64,000 nucleotides of DNA from contig NTJZ01000012.1 of assembly GCA_002457215.1 (NCBI GenBank), positions 36,050 through 100,049 of the forward strand. Direction: 5' to 3'. Within the stretch, counting starts at the first letter, position 1, and each line of letters starts with the position of its first letter. This DNA comes from OM182 bacterium MED-G28. Lineage in GTDB: Bacteria > Pseudomonadota > Gammaproteobacteria > Pseudomonadales > Pseudohongiellaceae. Positions 8,876 through 17,105 of this stretch are shown here, in pieces. The notes beneath the pieces were generated by a model, which was not told the DNA's origin, did not search any database, and saw nothing but the letters and a program-made list of their open reading frames with translations. The position numbers and the translations under genes were made by a program.

Positions 8876-9183
8876 GGGCTTTGGCGAGTAACAAAAATTC
8901 TAGAACTCGACTAGATTTTCAATCTAGTCGCGAGTTTAAACGAGGCGAAAGACTATCATCTAATTAGTGAAGAAATAAACAAAAATCGAACGCATGCTCG
9001 GCAAATTATAGAGAAAATCAAGATAAAGAATCTTCAATGATTTCAGTAAGCAAGCCATCGTTTATTGATTACAGCAATTGCATAAGCTCGATGGATTTGG
9101 CCTTCCAAATAGGTTATGCTTTTAGTTGATTTTAGCGTACTGTCTTTCTAAGTTTTCCTTCGTCTTTTTAGGTAGATCCTCAC
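8876..9183. other. Divergent intergenic region between acyl-CoA operon and pal
   Basis: 308 bases with no credible coding frame. It must hold the promoters of the leftward acyl-CoA operon and of rightward pal. The only clear structure is the inverted repeat at 8904-8936. No confident -35/-10 pair could be picked for either gene. Confidence 0.6.
8904..8936. promoter_or_regulatory. Long inverted repeat upstream of acyl-CoA operon
   Basis: Left arm 8904-8917 (AACTCG then ACTAGATT) pairs with right arm 8921-8936, which carries two extra bases (CG) in its middle; the loop is TTC. The symmetry, 14 paired bases about 30-100 bases before the operon's possible starts, suits either a dimeric regulator's operator or a hairpin in the mRNA leader. 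Read on the minus strand the stem is followed by a weak T-rich tail, so leader termination is also possible. Confidence 0.5.
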
Positions 9184-9726
9184 ATGAAAATAAACCGGCT
9201 ATTTAAAATGATTATGCTCTTACTTATCTTTAGTACTGCAGCAGCCTGCAGTTCAACGAGTGAAGAAGAGCCAGCAAGCGAAGTCACTGAAGCTAGTGAA
9301 TCCGGTATTGACGCCACCACACGCCGCGCGCAGGAATTGGAAGAAGAAGCGCGGGCTCGCGCCGCTGCAGCAGAAGAACGCATGCGCCGCTCAGCATTAG
9401 CGAACAGAGTCTTCTATTTTGACTTCGATGTTTCTGATTTTAGGCAAGCAGATCGCGACATATTAAATTTTCACGCACAAGATTTGGCGGCAAACCCAAG
9501 CAAACGGGTTCGTCTTGAAGGACATGCTGATGAGCGAGGTACTCGTGAATATAACCTAGCCCTTGGAGAGCGAAGATCGAACAACATTCTTAACTATTTC
9601 GTCGTAAACGGGGCACGCCGTAACCAAATCGAAACAGTTAGTTACGGAGAGGAACGCCCCGCCGATCGAGCCACTTCTGAAACTGCCTATCAGCGTAATC
9701 GCAGAGTTGAAATTGTAGTTCAGTAA
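9184..9726 (+). CDS. pal: Peptidoglycan-associated lipoprotein Pal (OmpA family)
   Basis: Outer-membrane lipoprotein that binds peptidoglycan through its OmpA domain and works with Tol proteins. The signal peptide ends in a lipobox-like AAAC with the acylated Cys at 22. A charged, Ala/Glu/Arg-rich coiled-coil-like linker (about 48-70) follows. The OmpA-like domain contains VFYFDFDVSDF, the diagnostic EGHADERGTREYN, LGERRSNNI and VSYGEERP, ending in NRRVEIVV. 180 aa is normal for Pal. tolB and the rest of the tol operon are not adjacent, so it may be a Pal paralogue. An AGGTAG motif lies before the ATG. Confidence 0.88.
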   Translation: MKINRLFKMIMLLLIFSTAAACSSTSEEEPASEVTEASESGIDATTRRAQELEEEARARAAAAEERMRRSALANRVFYFDFDVSDFRQADRDILNFHAQDLAANPSKRVRLEGHADERGTREYNLALGERRSNNILNYFVVNGARRNQIETVSYGEERPADRATSETAYQRNRRVEIVVQ

Positions 9727-9767
9727 GTAGTCTTTAGTTACAGAAAAAATCCAATATGCGGATCAAA

Positions 9768-10730
9768 CTAAAGAGCTAGCTTTAATTCTTCTGCAATTTG
9801 TTCAATGAGTTCCATTCCTGCTGGAATACCTCCAGCAAATGAAATAAACCCGTGGATCATATCAGTATAGCAAACATGGTTTACCGGCACTCCCTGCTCA
9901 CTTAAGCGATCCGCAAAAGCCTTACCCTCATCACGCAAAGGATCAAAGCCAGCAGTAATTAATAACGCTGGAGATAAACCGTGTAAATCACGCTCCAAAA
10001 ATGAAAGCTCGGGATCAAAGGCTTGTTCTGGAGTTTCTAAATAATGACTACGAAACCAGGACATTCCTCTTTTAGTCAAAAAATAACCGCTGGCGAACTC
10101 TTCTACAGAAGGAAAATTCATCGGCAGATCGACAGAGGGGTAAATTAACACTTGAAAAGCTGGCAACGGATAACTTTCTTTTTTACAAGTTAGCTCTACA
10201 CCTATTGTTAAATTTCCTCCCGCACTATCACCGCCGACGGCAATGCGTTTATTATCGATTCCTAATGTCTCTGAATTTTCGTGAACCCACGCATAAGCAT
10301 CAAAACCATCACGATGAATACCTTTAATCTTATTATCTGGTGCTAGCAAATACTCCACCGAAACCACTATGCAGCCACTTTTTGCTGCAAAGTGCTGAGC
10401 AACGGTGTCATATTGTCGTACGTCCCCTAAAACAAAACCGCCTCCGTGGTAAAAAACAAACCCGGGCTGCAAAGCTTCTCTCCAACCAAAAGGTTTATAG
10501 ACTCGAATGGTCAGTGCACCCGAGCTAATAGGAATCTCTAAGTCTTCGATGATATCAAGTTCACAGGGTTCTGGAGCGAACGGATTACCTCGTTCGGCCC
10601 TAAAAGTGCGAGCAGTCTCAGGTGATCCATTCTCAATTTGGGGTAAGCGCGTCGACGCATCGGCAACTTTCTGCGCAATCGCATCAAGTACTTCCGCGCT
10701 TTTCGCATCTTTACTTCTTAGTTCTATCAT
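9768..10730 (-). CDS. Alpha/beta hydrolase, hormone-sensitive-lipase family
   Basis: Cytosolic carboxylesterase of the HSL (family IV) type, 320 aa with no signal peptide. The oxyanion motif FYHGGGFVLGD is at about 100-110, and the nucleophile motif GGDSAGGN at about 166-173. The catalytic Asp lies in ITAGFDPLRDEG and the His in MIHGF near the C terminus. It converges on pal and is followed upstream, on the same strand, by the DUF4105 gene with an 11-base gap, so the two may be cotranscribed. Substrate unknown. Confidence 0.9.
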   Translation of the reverse strand: MIELRSKDAKSAEVLDAIAQKVADASTRLPQIENGSPETARTFRAERGNPFAPEPCELDIIEDLEIPISSGALTIRVYKPFGWREALQPGFVFYHGGGFVLGDVRQYDTVAQHFAAKSGCIVVSVEYLLAPDNKIKGIHRDGFDAYAWVHENSETLGIDNKRIAVGGDSAGGNLTIGVELTCKKESYPLPAFQVLIYPSVDLPMNFPSVEEFASGYFLTKRGMSWFRSHYLETPEQAFDPELSFLERDLHGLSPALLITAGFDPLRDEGKAFADRLSEQGVPVNHVCYTDMIHGFISFAGGIPAGMELIEQIAEELKLAL

Positions 10731-10741
10731 TGATGCATCTC

Positions 10742-12148
10742 TTAGAATAAATTATTTCTTAATTTTGCTCGCTCGAAACCAACAATCCAGATTAGTAATG
10801 TGAACAGTAGAAAGCCTGGAAGCACATATAGTGCAATATTTCCGATGGATTGGGTCACTAATTCGAGAAATGCGATGGCCGCGTAGACAATCATGGCTAT
10901 CACATGAGCTAACAAATAGTAATTAATAAAGGGGGCACTATTGTTTGTCATAGGCCAAGGTTTGCTGAGGAAGAGCCAACGTAAACCTACAAGCACACCC
11001 AATATGTCTGTTGGCCAAAATAACAATAAATTAATGTTGTGATGCGTGTCAGAGTGGTCAGAAAAAAACCAACTGCCTAACATTAAGATGCCGTAAATAC
11101 CGCTAAAAAATGCTGTCAACAAGCCAAGCAAACCAAGAATACGAAAATTAATGCCTGCTGCTTTAAAACCAATCTGGGAACGGGTCGCATAAAAAGATTT
11201 TCGTACGCGCTTTAGCATTAATATTAGCAACAGCACAGGTGAAATTAATACTATGGAAGCTATCCGATAAGGATCTGTTTCCTTAGTAGGTGGAGCGAAT
11301 TCCATTATTACCTGCGGATCTGATAATAACATTAACTGTTCAGAATTCTCCGCTACATCGGATCGTACGTATTGTAAGCGATCTCTCAAACGCAAAGGTA
11401 GAAACATTTCCTCCCATTCAGACATAGCTCTATCGATGTTGCTATTCATTAACACATCAAGAGAAAGCGCAATTAATGAAACGGATTGATAATGCGCCTG
11501 AACCTGGTGACGAAAACTTATCTCTGTCATTCCTGTGAACTGCTGACTAATTCGCCCTGACAACGCCTCATCGAGATAATCCCGCACCTTAGTTGTGCAG
11601 TTGTCATAAAAATACTGATAAGGATAGACAATATTTTCTGGTTCGAGATTCCACATCAGGCGACGATACAAGCGCACCTTTTGCGGATTGGTTAGATTTA
11701 TACGGTCTTGCCAAACCGTGCGCTCCTGGAACCGATACATCGAAAATTCCTGGCTAGGTGAGCTAGTGGCCAGCTGATAATTCATAATTCCTTTAAAGAA
11801 ATCCCAAGAAAATTCTACTGCACCGCTACCAATATCAAAATTACCCCAATTAAATACCACGTCAGTATTTGAGTTTTCATCAAACACCCGCAAGGCAGTG
11901 TGACCAAAGTTATCCCAGACAGCGTCACCCACGTCCACCGTAATTAAATAAAAATGAACACCACTCATGTCTGCGGGAATAGAATAAATTTCAGGGTTAT
12001 TAATTCTTTCTTGCGCTACCAGGGACATAGGCAGGGTCTGCAGCCCAACTACCAAAAAAGCACTAAACCGAACAACGAGGCATATGACCTGAAATATAGG
12101 AAAGCTTTGAGCTTTTGGTCGAATTAACTTGCTACTGCATGTTGTCAT
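10742..12148 (-). CDS. DUF4105 (Lnb N-terminal-like) membrane protein
   Basis: 468 aa. An N-terminal hydrophobic segment is followed by a periplasmic domain carrying VWDNFGHTALRV and YFYDNCTTKVRD. These hold the conserved His and Cys of DUF4105, the N-terminal domain also seen in the Bacteroides lipoprotein N-acyltransferase Lnb. From about residue 298 come five or so membrane helices separated by short loops, which is the usual architecture. The start has TAGGA upstream. Whether it acylates lipoproteins or has another Cys/His-dependent role is not known; gammaproteobacteria normally use Lnt. Confidence 0.75.
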   Translation of the reverse strand: MTTCSSKLIRPKAQSFPIFQVICLVVRFSAFLVVGLQTLPMSLVAQERINNPEIYSIPADMSGVHFYLITVDVGDAVWDNFGHTALRVFDENSNTDVVFNWGNFDIGSGAVEFSWDFFKGIMNYQLATSSPSQEFSMYRFQERTVWQDRINLTNPQKVRLYRRLMWNLEPENIVYPYQYFYDNCTTKVRDYLDEALSGRISQQFTGMTEISFRHQVQAHYQSVSLIALSLDVLMNSNIDRAMSEWEEMFLPLRLRDRLQYVRSDVAENSEQLMLLSDPQVIMEFAPPTKETDPYRIASIVLISPVLLLILMLKRVRKSFYATRSQIGFKAAGINFRILGLLGLLTAFFSGIYGILMLGSWFFSDHSDTHHNINLLLFWPTDILGVLVGLRWLFLSKPWPMTNNSAPFINYYLLAHVIAMIVYAAIAFLELVTQSIGNIALYVLPGFLLFTLLIWIVGFERAKLRNNLF

Positions 12149-12495
12149 CAGATCCTACGGTACATCGCACAGCAATGCCTGTGCGAGCGACAAAAATTAA
12201 TCATATCAAAGATTTATTTCAGATCAAGAAAGCAAGTTTCTACCCGGGTTTGCGAAATATAGAAAAGAGCAACAGACGCCTGAATTTACGGCAAGAATAC
12301 AATATTCCCATTCTCTATCTCCCACGCAGACGAGAAGGGATTTCTGAAAATAACATCAAAGATAAACAGAGCTATTAGAAACGAGTTTTGTTATGAGTGC
12401 ACATTTACCTAATACTTGTGCAAGTTAAAGTGACCCGATTAATTAAGCTTGAACTGAACATAAAAAAGTAAATTCTTGTCTCAAATTCACTTAAT
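12149..12495. other. Intergenic region, no gene seen
   Basis: 347 bases between two minus-strand genes. A plus-strand frame at 12115-12378 overlaps the start of the DUF4105 gene, has no recognisable protein features and is not called. The region probably carries the DUF4105 gene promoter; no terminator hairpin with a T tract was found. Confidence 0.5.
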
Positions 12496-13599
12496 TTAGC
12501 GGGGTCGATTTTTCCAAGCCTCAATAATTTCTTGCTCGCGCTCGCGAGTTATCCCAGCTTGCCGATTTTGCCGCTCTATTTGGGGTCGAGTTCTGTCCCA
12601 CATTAGAGTGTCTCGGGCAGTTTGTTCCACAGTTCGGAAGGTTAGGCCTGCTTCAATTGCCCGCTCAACACTAACAAATGAAAGTGAGTCCCCTGGAATC
12701 CACGTAGGCATATCACTCCAAGGTGAAATATTTTGCTGTTGTAGAAATTGCTCCGAGATCCATGCTAGAGAATAATCACTATCAACTGCTGAACCAATTG
12801 CACCAAGCATAGTGCTCATGGTCATACGATAGTTGGGCCCTGTCGCATTGAAGTCTCCTGCAACTCGCCCCTCAGCAAGTCGAATAATCCATTCGGTAAG
12901 ATCCCTTTGATCAATAATCTGATTAGCATGATTAGGGTTACCTGGCGCTAATATCTCCCCGCCTTCATTAAGACGTACAGGCCAATACGTAAAACGATCT
13001 GTTGGGTCGCCCGGACCAACAATTAAACCGGGTCTAACAATCGTACAACGACTCGGGAAAACCGCGTGTACAATGTCTTCCGATAATGCTTTCGTTAAGC
13101 CATAGGTTGCCTCATCTCCCATCGACCAATCTTCTGGAGGACTGACTCTCGTAGTCGACTCATTAACCATTGGTTCCCATAGAATGCGCTGCCAGTTTTC
13201 ATAGCCGAAACCTTCGATGGCATAGGCAGAAATTGATGAAATTAGAATATAATGCTCGGCCGCACCTCTAAGTAGCGCTGTACTGGCCTGAACCCATCGA
13301 TAGTCCCTGGCATTGTTATCGAGCACCACATCCCAGGTTCTGCCAGTTAATGCAGAGAGCTCATTGTTGCGATCCCCTACCAGGTATTCGACACCTGGGA
13401 CATCGAGCTGCTTATTGCCCCGTGTAAATATTGATACTTTATGCCCGCGAGAAACTGCATATCGAACCATGTGTGGCCCAACAAAACCGGTTCCCCCAAG
13501 AATCAAAAGTTTCAAAGGTGATTGTGCCTTTGCCGGGAGTGACACACCCGCAGCCAACAAGGCACTAAGTCTTATAAATTCCCTTCTAGTTTTGCTCAT
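12496..13599 (-). CDS. NAD-dependent epimerase/dehydratase-like protein with Tat signal
   Basis: 367 aa. The N terminus TRREFIRLSALLAAG is a twin-arginine export signal ending near ...LPAKA. The mature part begins with the Rossmann motif LLILGGTGFVGPHMV of extended SDRs, then ISSISAYA, and EATYGLTKALSED, which carries the Y-x-x-x-K active-site pair. VRPGLIVGPGDPTDRFTYWP is typical of nucleotide-sugar epimerase relatives. Export of a folded NAD(P)-bound enzyme by Tat makes sense for this fold. Substrate unknown; transcribed alone. Confidence 0.87.
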   Translation of the reverse strand: MSKTRREFIRLSALLAAGVSLPAKAQSPLKLLILGGTGFVGPHMVRYAVSRGHKVSIFTRGNKQLDVPGVEYLVGDRNNELSALTGRTWDVVLDNNARDYRWVQASTALLRGAAEHYILISSISAYAIEGFGYENWQRILWEPMVNESTTRVSPPEDWSMGDEATYGLTKALSEDIVHAVFPSRCTIVRPGLIVGPGDPTDRFTYWPVRLNEGGEILAPGNPNHANQIIDQRDLTEWIIRLAEGRVAGDFNATGPNYRMTMSTMLGAIGSAVDSDYSLAWISEQFLQQQNISPWSDMPTWIPGDSLSFVSVERAIEAGLTFRTVEQTARDTLMWDRTRPQIERQNRQAGITREREQEIIEAWKNRPR

Positions 13600-13958
13600 T
13601 ATATCTCATCTTTTTATACCGCCATCTAAACCAGTGTAGTTACAATTAAAAGCAAGATGACCAACATAAATCCTTCAGCTTCGATTAAATTTACTCTCGT
13701 TATTCCGGTTTATTACCACAACTTACTTGGTGATTATTTTTCAATTTCCGCCATCTGTTTTGAACTAACCAATTCCACCCATTGCGAGCAGGTAAAACCT
13801 TTAGATAAATATCAGTTTGCTGAAGATATTTTTAGTAGCTCAATGGAGTATCTCACCAAATATCAATAAGAACTACCAATGCGAACTAACTTTTCCGGGA
13901 AGAAATCCGAGACAAAAAAAAGGCCAGCAATGCTGACCTTTTTGTAGAAACTCAAAAC
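13600..13958. other. Intergenic region with one terminator
   Basis: 359 bases between two minus-strand genes. It contains the terminator at 13914-13943. A 70-codon plus-strand frame (13657-13869) has no signal, motif or good ribosome site and is not called. Confidence 0.5.
13914..13943 (-). terminator. Rho-independent terminator
   Basis: On the minus strand AAAAGGTCAGC pairs with GCTGGCCTTTT around a 3-base loop (one G-U wobble), followed by a run of T. It lies 16 bases after the stop of the 13959-14939 gene. Confidence 0.85.
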
Positions 13959-14939
13959 TTACTGGGCAGACTCTGCTTCACGTTGCTCAGTCATTCTTTC
14001 ACCTCGAAGGATGTTTATCATTCCATAGTTGCCCTCATGACAGGCGTACTCATAAAGTTGACCATCAACTTTTGACATAGGAACCATCACAGTAATTTTG
14101 TCCTTGAAAGTAGCAGGGTCATCAACTGTAAATTCATACTCAACTGTGTAAGGCCCAGTACGCGTAAAGAATTCAGTTAATACTTTTTCTTCAGCAGTAC
14201 CATACACACCGAAGCTCTGAGTAAAACCATTAAAGTTACGAGTCTCAACCACCAAAGTATCGCCATCCCAATATCCTCGTGAGTCACCAGTCCAAAGACG
14301 AATATCCTCGGTTAAAGGTTCACTGCCAGCGATTGGAACAATACGTGCGTCATGAATCATTTCAGTCATGATTACCACAGTATTCTTATTCTGAAAAATC
14401 TGCACATTATTGTTATATAGATTAGGAGTAAACGGGGGGCCGGAATTAAATCCAACAATGCAGCGCTCAGATAAACCACGGTCTTCAGGTCCATCTTTAG
14501 CAATACCACCAACAACCATGCGAACCGGTCTCATTCCGGGTTCATCTGGGCCGAGACCACCAACCTGAACCGACACGCCTTCCTGCGTTTCAGGAAGCCT
14601 GCCGTTGCCTGGGTAGGTGATCAGGGAAGTCCTATTATCGCCAATACCACCCATTTCAGTCCAAAAAGTGTTGTAACCTCCGACTCCAATATTATTTATT
14701 GCTTCTAAACCAGCTTCAGTTTGATTGGCAAGTGCAGCGACCTCTTCTTCAGTTAAAAATTGCTTATCACCAAAAAATGCTGGACGCTGAAGCGGAATTA
14801 CAGAACTGAAATTCCAGACCCCTTGTAGGTCTGGCTGGCCCCATTCTGTGGATGGTGCCGTGTAATCGTCTTGAGCTAGCGCGAACTCTGCAATTAAAAG
14901 TCCTGCAGTTACGAAAGCTAATATTCGTGTTTTCATCAT
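13959..14939 (-). CDS. Secreted protein of unknown function (DLQGVW family)
   Basis: 326 aa with a Sec signal peptide (about 1-22, cleaved after ...EFALA). The mature protein starts with the motif PDLQGVWNF. A single conserved-looking CIVGFNSGPP block follows, then the segment GDSRGYWDGDTLVVETRNFNGF, then EKVLTEFFTRTGP and a late ACHEGNYGM. The order of these blocks matches the smaller secreted protein at 38765-39514, so both belong to one family of beta-rich exported proteins common in environmental bacteria. No catalytic motif is recognised. Followed by a clear terminator, so monocistronic. Confidence 0.75.
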   Translation of the reverse strand: MMKTRILAFVTAGLLIAEFALAQDDYTAPSTEWGQPDLQGVWNFSSVIPLQRPAFFGDKQFLTEEEVAALANQTEAGLEAINNIGVGGYNTFWTEMGGIGDNRTSLITYPGNGRLPETQEGVSVQVGGLGPDEPGMRPVRMVVGGIAKDGPEDRGLSERCIVGFNSGPPFTPNLYNNNVQIFQNKNTVVIMTEMIHDARIVPIAGSEPLTEDIRLWTGDSRGYWDGDTLVVETRNFNGFTQSFGVYGTAEEKVLTEFFTRTGPYTVEYEFTVDDPATFKDKITVMVPMSKVDGQLYEYACHEGNYGMINILRGERMTEQREAESAQ

Positions 14940-15095
14940 ATTCCCTAAAATCTAAATAAACGAGATAAAGCCTTTGGTAATTTTAGCGCATCTGCAAAGG
15001 GATCGCTTGATTAAGTTGAGAAAGAATCGATGAATTGCTGCCTTTACGGATAGAAAGATTAACCTTTAAGTTACTATTTCCATTAATTGGCATAT

Positions 15096-15461
15096 TCAGG
15101 TTTTGTTCTTTGGTTTTTTCTTAGCGGCTGCTCGAATTGCAGCACCGAATGCTTTGTTAGCCCACTCACGCATAATTTCGCTATCTTCCATCGCATCTTC
15201 AGGAGCTTGCAAATATCCCAGGTTCGTTTTCTTGCCTTGTTTCTCATAGGTAAATGGTAACAAACCCAGCACTTCAAAATCCTCACGAGATTCTTCATCT
15301 ACTTTCAGATAATAAACATTTTTTGCGATCAGACCGAACATCAAACCATCGAGGAAAATTCCAAATCCGCCAAACATACGTTTAGAGTAGACCGGGCCTA
15401 CCAATTGACTAAGGTCCACGACATACTCTGTAAATTCTCTTTCTTCTTGGGAAATAGCCAT
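15096..15461 (-). CDS. TfoX/Sxy family protein (N-terminal domain only)
   Basis: 121 aa. The block SKRMFGGFGIFLDGLMFGLI with VYYLKVDEESR matches the TfoX N-terminal domain, which in Haemophilus and Vibrio proteins acts in competence regulation. The C-terminal TfoX domain is absent and the tail is Lys-rich. Many short TfoX-N proteins of this type are not competence regulators. Divergent from the ThDP-enzyme gene. Confidence 0.8.
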   Translation of the reverse strand: MAISQEEREFTEYVVDLSQLVGPVYSKRMFGGFGIFLDGLMFGLIAKNVYYLKVDEESREDFEVLGLLPFTYEKQGKKTNLGYLQAPEDAMEDSEIMREWANKAFGAAIRAAAKKKPKNKT

Positions 15462-15537
15462 AGTTGGATGCTATGATATCCAGCTCGAATCTCAGTAAAT
15501 TATTTTTTAAATTAGTACAACACAGGGAAACAATAGC

Positions 15538-17103
15538 ATGAATGGAGCCACCGCACTGATTAACACTCTGGCTGATTGCGGCGTTGAATTTTGTATCGCC
15601 AACCCAGGCACCTCCGAAATGCATTTAGTTCAAGGCTTAGACGCAGTTCCCCGCGTTAAATCTGTGTTGGCTTTATTTGAAGGGGTATGTACTGGCGCTG
15701 CTGATGGTGTCGCCAGAATGACCGGCAAACCTGCAGCGACTTTGTTGCATTTAGGCCCAGGAATGGCGAATGGCATTGCCAATTTACACAATGCAAGACG
15801 AGCCAATTCTCCGATGATAAATATCATTGGTAATCATCCAAACTTTCATGTGGGTTATGATGCACCTCTTACTTCAAATATTGACACCTTAGCCAGAAAT
15901 TTCTCCTGTTGGATAAAGTCAGAGAGCACTGCGGAGTCATTGGCACAAGATGGCGCCGACGCTTACACCGCCAGCTTGCGACAATCTTCTGGCTCAACAG
16001 GACAAATCGCTACGCTAATTATGGGAGCAGATGCTGCCTGGGGCGATTCACCTGGAGTAGCTAAGCCGAATGCCATTCCCCAAAGAGCCAAAGTTGAAGA
16101 GTCTGCAATTGAAGCGTCAGCAAAAGCAATTGAAGCCGGCGGTGATACTGTAATTTTGCTTGAGCATCATGGAGCAGAGCAGCCTGCCATGGCTGCTGCT
16201 AGTAAAATTTCCAGCAAGTTGGGTTGCAGATTATTCAACGGCACTTTCCCAGCACGAGTGGACGGCGGACCAGGTAGAGTTGCAGTCAGTCGCCTGCCTT
16301 ATTTTCCCGAACAAGTCCTGGCCACTTTAGATGGGGTTAAAAACCTAATCTTAGTTGGCGGTGAGATTCCGGTCAGTTTCTTTGCCTACAAAGGTAAACC
16401 AGGGCAGCTAGTTCCAGCAGGATGCCAGGTAACTCGCCTTTCAACCGTCGAAGAAGATTCAATAGATGCACTTAAACGTTTAGCAGATAGACTTGGTGCA
16501 AGCGACGAAGCAGTAATTTCTTTTGAGCGCAAAGAAATTGGCAAACCCAGTGGCGAGTTGAACACCAGCACTATAATTCAATCACTCGCATCAACACTTC
16601 CGGAAGATGTCATTGTCTGTACTGATTCCGGTGGCGGCAATGCTGCCTATTCCTTTTGCCAGAATACTACTCAAAATAGTTGGCTCAGCTTAACCGGCGG
16701 CGCCATCGGCCAAGGCGCTCCCTGTTCCGTTGGCGCAGCGCTAGCCTGTCCTGACCAAAGGGTTCTAGCGATGTTGGGCGACGGTGGTGCAGCTTATACC
16801 ATTCAAGCTCTGTGGACTCAGGCCCGTGAAAGCCAGAATGTGACTACTGTGATCTTCGCTAATAATTCCTATAACATTTTAAATGTTGAGTACGGAAGAT
16901 TAGGTGTCACCGATGTAGGTACGATTGCCGCCAGTCTTTTCGATATCGGAAATCCCGAAGTAGATTGGGTCGCATTGGCGAAAGGATTCGGAGTACCCGG
17001 CGGCAAAGCAGAAACCGCTGAAGAGTTATGTGCATTACTTGAGCAAAGTTACTCGACACCGGGCCCTTTTCTTATTCAGGCGAGTGGCGAAATTAAGCGA
17101 TAG
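15538..17103 (+). CDS. Thiamine-diphosphate enzyme, acetolactate-synthase-like
   Basis: 521 aa with the three-domain ThDP fold: Pyr domain with the activating Glu in ALFEGVCTGAADG (Glu48), central domain, and PP domain with the metal/ThDP motif starting GDGGAAYT and ending about 27 residues later at ANNSYN. TGGAIGQGAPCSVGAALA precedes it, as in acetolactate synthase and benzoylformate decarboxylase relatives. No regulatory small subunit or other ilv gene is nearby, so biosynthetic acetolactate synthase is unlikely; a 2-oxoacid decarboxylase/ligase role is more probable. Ends 2 bases before the convergent symporter gene. Confidence 0.85.
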   Translation: MNGATALINTLADCGVEFCIANPGTSEMHLVQGLDAVPRVKSVLALFEGVCTGAADGVARMTGKPAATLLHLGPGMANGIANLHNARRANSPMINIIGNHPNFHVGYDAPLTSNIDTLARNFSCWIKSESTAESLAQDGADAYTASLRQSSGSTGQIATLIMGADAAWGDSPGVAKPNAIPQRAKVEESAIEASAKAIEAGGDTVILLEHHGAEQPAMAAASKISSKLGCRLFNGTFPARVDGGPGRVAVSRLPYFPEQVLATLDGVKNLILVGGEIPVSFFAYKGKPGQLVPAGCQVTRLSTVEEDSIDALKRLADRLGASDEAVISFERKEIGKPSGELNTSTIIQSLASTLPEDVIVCTDSGGGNAAYSFCQNTTQNSWLSLTGGAIGQGAPCSVGAALACPDQRVLAMLGDGGAAYTIQALWTQARESQNVTTVIFANNSYNILNVEYGRLGVTDVGTIAASLFDIGNPEVDWVALAKGFGVPGGKAETAEELCALLEQSYSTPGPFLIQASGEIKR

Positions 17104-17105
17104 CG

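Noticed and set aside
12115..12378. 87-codon plus-strand frame overlapping the DUF4105 start
   Set aside because: Antisense to a better-supported start and without recognisable protein features.
13657..13869. 70-codon plus-strand frame
   Set aside because: No ribosome site of note, no motif, and it sits in an AT-rich intergenic stretch; composition looks random.
15538..17103. Biosynthetic acetolactate synthase (ilvB)
   Set aside because: No small subunit or other ilv genes nearby and a shorter chain than the usual 560-590 aa; kept as a general ThDP enzyme.
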